A stretch of 64,000 bases of DNA from Tomocerus qinae (taxonomy: Eukaryota; Arthropoda; Collembola; Entomobryomorpha; Tomoceridae): assembly GCA_020055645.1 (NCBI GenBank), contig CM034547.1, positions 11,688,513 to 11,752,512 on the forward strand, read 5' to 3'. Numbering within the stretch: position 1 is the first letter of the stretch; each line of letters opens with the position of its first letter. The notes below the pieces were generated by a model. That model was not told the origin of the DNA. It saw only the letters and a list, made by a program, of their open reading frames with translations, and searched no databases. Shown here one piece after another: positions 60,573 to 64,000 of the stretch. The position numbers were made by a program, and so were the translations under genes.

Positions 60573-63386
60573 AAGACTATCTTTGTGTGTTTGCTTTTCT
60601 AGGCCCTATTGCAATTACATGTCCCTAGTTTATGTACATCTATCTATAATCAATCTTCCATATGGTCCCAAACAAAATTATTATTGTTCATGAGTGTGTA
60701 TTTATGATTTAAAATTTTATGATTTATGATAGTTATTCAAATGATTCAGGTACTTTAGGTTCCATCTGCTAAATATACTTTACGTCACGATTGTTGCATT
60801 AGTCCTCTAACGCCCAACAGAGCCGAATTGCATTTTAAAAGATTTCCGTATGATGTTACATATAGCAGTAAATAGGGATTTCTGCCTACATTAGAGGCTT
60901 AATGATGAATAGTAAAATAATAATGAGTGTAGCTTTCAATTCACTTGACATTGCGGAAATTGCTCTATTAGCATGCAGGAGATTACCGAACTTAAAGAGT
61001 ACAAAGGAGACTTAATGTTGCCAACCACACTGCAACGACCGCAACCGCAAGAAGGCGTACCTTACTTATGCCATGCTATTTTATACCATTTACTATTGTG
61101 TTCTAATTGCTCTATATCATAACAAAATATAATTCCCAAAAAATTCTTTTGTACTGTACGATATATAGCAATTGTCACAGATTGCACAAATGGCTACGAC
61201 AGGATCCATATATACAAAATTTCTATCCTTAAATACGATATTTTCACCAATATAGTTAACTGTATATTATATAACCTATGAGGTACATTAACAGCTATAT
61301 TACTACCCTTTACCTTTAAAGTGTGCCTGTCTTACATTATATATTGTGACGGGACTGTTCTTTTATGATTTAGTGTTCTTGAATCGATTTCCGCTCTTTT
61401 AGGTCATTAAATCAAATATTAATCATTGGTTTTGCGTGTTCGGTGTTTGAATTGTTTTCCTTTCTCATCCTATATATGACTTTTGGAAAGCCGCTAAAAT
61501 AAAGAGCTGGCAATCGTAATGTCTTTTGTCTAGTATACTTTCTAGTTTAAAATTATATTATGGTTTTTGGATGCGCATACGAAAGTTTAATATAGCGTAC
61601 TATTACGTATTGTCATTATGGTAATAAAAAGTAATTAGCATAATTCCATTTAGGCAGAAATAAAAGTGTCTTAAACTTACCTGCAGGAATTCCAATGCCA
61701 TATTTGTTATGTACCTAATAGGAACGAATCTAGATATCGATCAGGTAACATTTATGATACAGATTCAGTGATAAAGGATTTTCTTTGGAATGACAAGTAG
61801 TGCACCTGATCCTTCTTTAACTCTGAATGGGAGGTATCCATCAAAGACTAGTGGATGCATGCTAAAGAAATCAAATTCAACAAGGAGATCTTAGGAGACA
61901 TGAAGAAATAATCTTTTAACAAAAGGGCCCAACAATACTGTCATCATATTAAGCACAGTGAACGAGGGATGCATGTTCTCCTTATACTTACAAATAGAAA
62001 TGACATATTCGCATAAACAGCAACCAATATATATCTCAGTTTTATATATTTTCAGCGGTGCATGCAAAAAAACGTACTTGTTTCTTGTACGTTTCTTTAC
62101 GCAATAATATGTCCTAGAAAACGCTATTCGGTTACAAAAGGAAAGTCCTAGTTACTAGTTCACCCGCAAGCATTATTTCTGCACCGCCGACTGTCAAATT
62201 CAATACAACGAAATGTACAAGAGACTCTTAAATAAAACATCGAGCATCACTTCGTTTTCCAGTCAGATCTTGGTTTCCATTCTTCTCTTTAGTGATACTA
62301 CGTACTTGTACATATCACGTAATATGTAAGTAAGTGTATTATTGTTGTATTGTGAGCACAAGAAATAGCGTTCGTACTTTTTCGCTGAATTCCACCCATG
62401 CAGCACAACAGGAGAGAAGAAGATTCTATTCTAAATTCTATTCAGTCATTGTCAGTCGAACTGTGAAAATTGAATGCCTTTGCATAGAGCTGGGCGCTCT
62501 TTTCTGCTTTACCACTCTTCAAGTATTATCTGCCTGGGGAATGCAACAACATTTCATATATTATATTAGTGTTTCTCTAACACCTAAAATATTTTCTAGT
62601 GTTTTGCACACCACGCGCATCATTCGCTATATTGATAATAATATATTCTAACCACATAATGCTGCTTCTGGCAACTATTTATAATTTACTTTTTTCCTAA
62701 GCAGATATTATAAATTTCGAATTACCCTACGAATTTTCGAATTAACCTTCCCTTAACTAAACTCACCTTAGGTACATTTTGGCCGAATTAGGAGAAGGTA
62801 AAAATCGAAAATTTACAGGTAGCATAAGGAAATAGAAGAACTGTGTTAAGCAATTTTGACTTTATATTGCTTCCAGTTTCTGTTTTCTAGCTTTGATGAT
62901 ATGCAATATGCATTGATATAAACCATCTTACAAATAGAAAAAACTTGAGCCTCTACAATATTAAATTATAATGATATCCACGACATAGTAATAATAGGCT
63001 AACAAAAATTATCCTTCATTCACACATATAATGAAATATGTAATATGTACATATATAAGGATATCAAAATCTGTGAAAATACCTTGCTTGTATAAAGCAA
63101 ACTTTAAAATGAGAATGAATTGAATAACAACAGTAAATAGAGTCGAATTGACAGTCTAATAGAAGCCAAGATAAAGTTACGAATATTTTTAGCAGTACGT
63201 AATAAAGTTTTGAATGTCATGTATTCCCTTGGGCTTCCCAAACAAACATACCTTAGAGATATTGTGATACGTGATAAAAAGTTAAACATTTCGATTTCGA
63301 CTTTATCATTAGATTTAAACTTTGGACTCACTTTCTGCTTAAAAAATTCATACCTCTAAAAATTAATGCCATTTAAATCAACCTGC
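60573..63386. other. Non-coding stretch
   Basis: No supported feature. ORF 62334-62651 plus (105 codons) has no recognisable domain and no splice context. Confidence 0.5.
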
Positions 63387-63618
63387 GGCATTCCAGGCTT
63401 CATTCGATTTTTTTGTAATGCATTCGATTTGTGACGTCACACGGCGACATTTCCTATTCATTTCCATGGGGCAGAAAAATATTTTTGACAAATTTTTTTA
63501 AATTTTTTGACATGCACTTTCACCATGGTGATGGCCCATGCAAATGTATAGGAAAGTCGCCGTGTGACGTCACAAATCGGTTTACATACACAAAAATTCA
63601 GAAGTGCCTGGGAATTCC
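63387..63618. mobile_element. Foldback MITE-like element with long terminal inverted repeats
   Basis: The left side (GGCATTCCAGGC at 63,387) pairs with the right side (CCTGGGAATTCC ending at 63,618), and the pairing continues inward for nearly 100 bases per arm. The inner 24 bases at 63,425-63,448 (CGATTTGTGACGTCACACGG, then CGAC) are a perfect inverted match of 63,556-63,579. The middle is AT-rich and non-coding. There is no transposase, so it would be non-autonomous. Target-site duplications are unclear; ATTTAAAT occurs on both sides but some distance out. Each arm carries TGACGTCA, the palindromic CRE octamer. The ORF at 63431-63640 runs through the element and is not a gene. Confidence 0.8.
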
Positions 63619-64000
63619 AAACCTATTTTACTTCTACTAGCCTTGCATTTAAATAGTACTATACTGCAATATGTATCTTGTATATAGCTATTATCAGATG
63701 GTACCATACAACTATGTTATAATATAGAGTCTAATGCCTACATCATTCATTCTCTGCGAACAATAAATGTATCAGGGAGTTCCTTTTGTAGGTAAAAAAC
63801 ATACCTAAGCACCCAAAACTTTGTAAAATCTACCCCAAATGGAAGTGATTGTTACAATTGCAATGAATTGCCTTGAGAAGTAAATTCAACATTGAACCGA
63901 TGTGTTCTCTTTGGAAATACTATTTCCCTTCACATTTTGACAATTTACAACATTTGATATGAACATTATTCATTAATTTCCAGCTCTTTGATCAAGAGTA
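63619..64000. other. Window end, nothing seen
   Basis: AT-rich sequence with no ORF, repeat or motif that I can support. Confidence 0.5.

Noticed and set aside
1..64000. Search for tRNA, rRNA, CRISPR or bacterial-type operons
   Set aside because: No cloverleaf-like segment, ribosomal core sequence, regularly spaced direct repeats with unique spacers, or run of closely packed intronless genes was noticed by eye; a covariance-model search (tRNAscan-SE, Infernal) would be decisive.

Overview
The window is nuclear DNA from an animal, most likely an invertebrate. It is AT-rich, has spliceosomal introns with clear GT..AG borders, long gene-free stretches, minisatellites and small inverted-repeat elements. 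The receptor architecture (C-type lectin, CUB, EGF, one membrane span) is metazoan. An arthropod is my guess, but no marker in the window fixes the phylum. No bacterial operon, CRISPR array, rRNA or convincing tRNA was seen.

Layout. (1) 1-21,498: no supported protein-coding gene. It holds a large composite minisatellite (about 3,545-4,760) next to fragments that look like dispersed-repeat DNA (3,270-5,290), and a 67-bp tandem array with a four-unit higher-order structure (18,091-18,590). (2) 21,499-25,501, plus strand: a ten-exon gene for a multi-pass membrane protein of the DUF389 family, 604 residues, every exon joined in frame. (3) 26,993-53,555, minus strand: fifteen exons that all join in compatible phase. 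They encode at least 2,081 residues of one predicted type I membrane protein: C-type lectin-like domain, three CUB-like domains, three EGF domains, one transmembrane helix, then a cytoplasmic tail of about 1,330 residues that is Ser/Pro-rich and probably disordered. The lectin-to-membrane half (37,377-53,555) and the tail half (26,993-34,168) could be annotated as two genes. Phase 1 on both sides of the 3.2-kb gap, a strong acceptor, and the lack of a convincing separate first exon favour one gene. The 5' exon with the signal peptide was not found. (4) 53,556-64,000: mostly non-coding, with two doubtful short plus-strand ORFs (about 56.4 and 60.4 kb), a GC-richer patch at 54.5-54.95 kb that could be a 5' or regulatory region, and a foldback MITE-like element at 63,387-63,618.

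The two genes converge (tail to tail, 1.5 kb apart). Nothing in the sequence says they work together. The most interesting item is the receptor: an ectodomain with degenerate lectin and CUB modules joined to a very long tail with a predicted PP1-docking motif and clustered basophilic phosphorylation sites. The DUF389 gene is of interest because that family is known mainly from prokaryotes, yet here it is split by many introns.
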